From assembly GCF_024599655.1 (NCBI RefSeq), contig NZ_CP102247.1, positions 992,001-1,056,000 on the forward strand: a stretch of 64,000 nucleotides of DNA. Reading direction: 5' to 3'. The position numbers and the translations under genes were made by a program. A model generated the notes under the pieces. The model was not told the origin of the DNA. It made no database searches and worked only from the letters and a program-made list of their open reading frames with translations. Source of the DNA: Enterobacter asburiae. Its GTDB lineage: Bacteria > Pseudomonadota > Gammaproteobacteria > Enterobacterales > Enterobacteriaceae. Positions 63,556 to 64,000 of the stretch are shown one piece after another. Positions within the stretch are counted from its first letter, which is position 1; every line of letters begins with the position of its first letter.

Positions 63556-64000
63556 TGATTTGAGAAGCTTCCTGCAGGCACTCGATGAGCAAGGGCAGTT
63601 GCTGAAAATTGAGGAAGAGGTAAACGCCGAGCCCGATCTGGCGGCGGCAGCCAACGCGACCGGCCGCATTGGCGACGGCGCGCCCGCGCTGTGGTTTGAT
63701 AATATTAGTGGCTTTACCGATGCCCGCGTGGTGATGAACACCATCGGCTCCTGGCAGAACCACGCCATTTCGATGGGGCTGCCTGCGAACACCCCGGTAA
63801 AAAAACAGATCGACGAGTTTATCCGCCGCTGGGATAAATTCCCTGTCACACCGGAGCGCCGCGCCAACCCGGCCTGGGCGCAGAATACGGTGGACGGTGA
63901 AGACATTAACCTGTTCGATATCCTGCCGCTGTTTCGCCTGAACGACGGTGACGGCGGGTTTTATCTCGATAAAGCGTGCGTTGTCTCGCGCGATCCGCTC
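63545..64000 (+). CDS. ecdC: UbiD-like hydroxyarylic acid decarboxylase (EcdC/YclC type), 5' part
   Basis: The reading frame is open from ATG 63545 to the window edge, giving the first 152 residues of a protein usually about 475 long. The N-terminus MAFDDLRSFLQALDEQGQLLKIEEEVNAEPDLAAAANATGRIGDG and the VVMNTIGSWQNHAISMGLPAN segment identify the UbiD family, aromatic acid branch. With the prenyl-FMN made by EcdB it should decarboxylate 4-hydroxybenzoate- or gallate-type acids. GGAG lies upstream inside ecdB. A small third subunit usually follows, beyond the window. Confidence 0.9.
   Translation, partial: MAFDDLRSFLQALDEQGQLLKIEEEVNAEPDLAAAANATGRIGDGAPALWFDNISGFTDARVVMNTIGSWQNHAISMGLPANTPVKKQIDEFIRRWDKFPVTPERRANPAWAQNTVDGEDINLFDILPLFRLNDGDGGFYLDKACVVSRDPL

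Overview
The window is a chromosomal segment of an enterobacterium. Gene order and protein lengths follow the Escherichia coli recD-to-rpoS region (about 63 to 61 min), but several insertions and losses point to Enterobacter or a close relative. This placement is inferred from gene content and remembered family sequences; no search was run. Almost all of it is core genome. There is no phage, transposon, integrase or CRISPR array.

Layout. (1) 1-4312: the 3' half of recD, argA with tandem ARG boxes, amiC, and three identical initiator tRNA genes (metZWV type). (2) 4312-11148: mltA, the sulfur/tRNA modification set tcdA-csdE-csdA, lipoprotein ygdI, the sRNA GcvB divergent from gcvA, ygdD and rlmM. 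(3) 11160-20515: xni, sdaB-sdaC, ppnN, queF, syd, the CsrA-sequestering sRNA CsrB with a UvrY-type box upstream, yqcC, truC and yqcA. (4) 20851-28965: gudP-gudX-gudD plus a glycerate kinase for D-glucarate use, then barA. BarA, through UvrY, drives csrB transcription, so sensor kinase and output RNA lie in the same window. (5) 29023-36707: rlmD, relA, mazG (no mazEF between them), pyrG and eno.

(6) 36761-41475 is the main accessory block. It holds an extended-SDR reductase next to an AT-rich gap, then a divergent cassette: an RpiR-type regulator opposite a PTS EIICB permease and a NanE-type epimerase. The cassette is best read as uptake of an N-acetylated hexosamine, probably N-acetylmannosamine. 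(7) 41530-52979: queE, queD, then the assimilatory sulfate genes cysJIH, iap, and a cysG-cysD-cysN-cysC operon carrying its own siroheme synthase. The cysH-iap interval, where E. coli has CRISPR-Cas, holds only REP elements.

(8) 53038-59752: ygbE, ftsB-ispD-ispF-truD-surE-pcm-nlpD-rpoS, with a good candidate rpoS promoter inside nlpD. (9) 59805-64000: downstream of rpoS, in the interval known to vary among enterics, lie an NTF2-like protein and an MFS transporter, a divergent LysR regulator with a perfect palindrome, and hosA divergent from a UbiX/UbiD-type hydroxyarylic acid decarboxylase operon, which runs off the window.

REP/BIME palindromes sit between many operons (20.5, 26.1, 32.6, 42.2, 46.5 and 47.3 kb).
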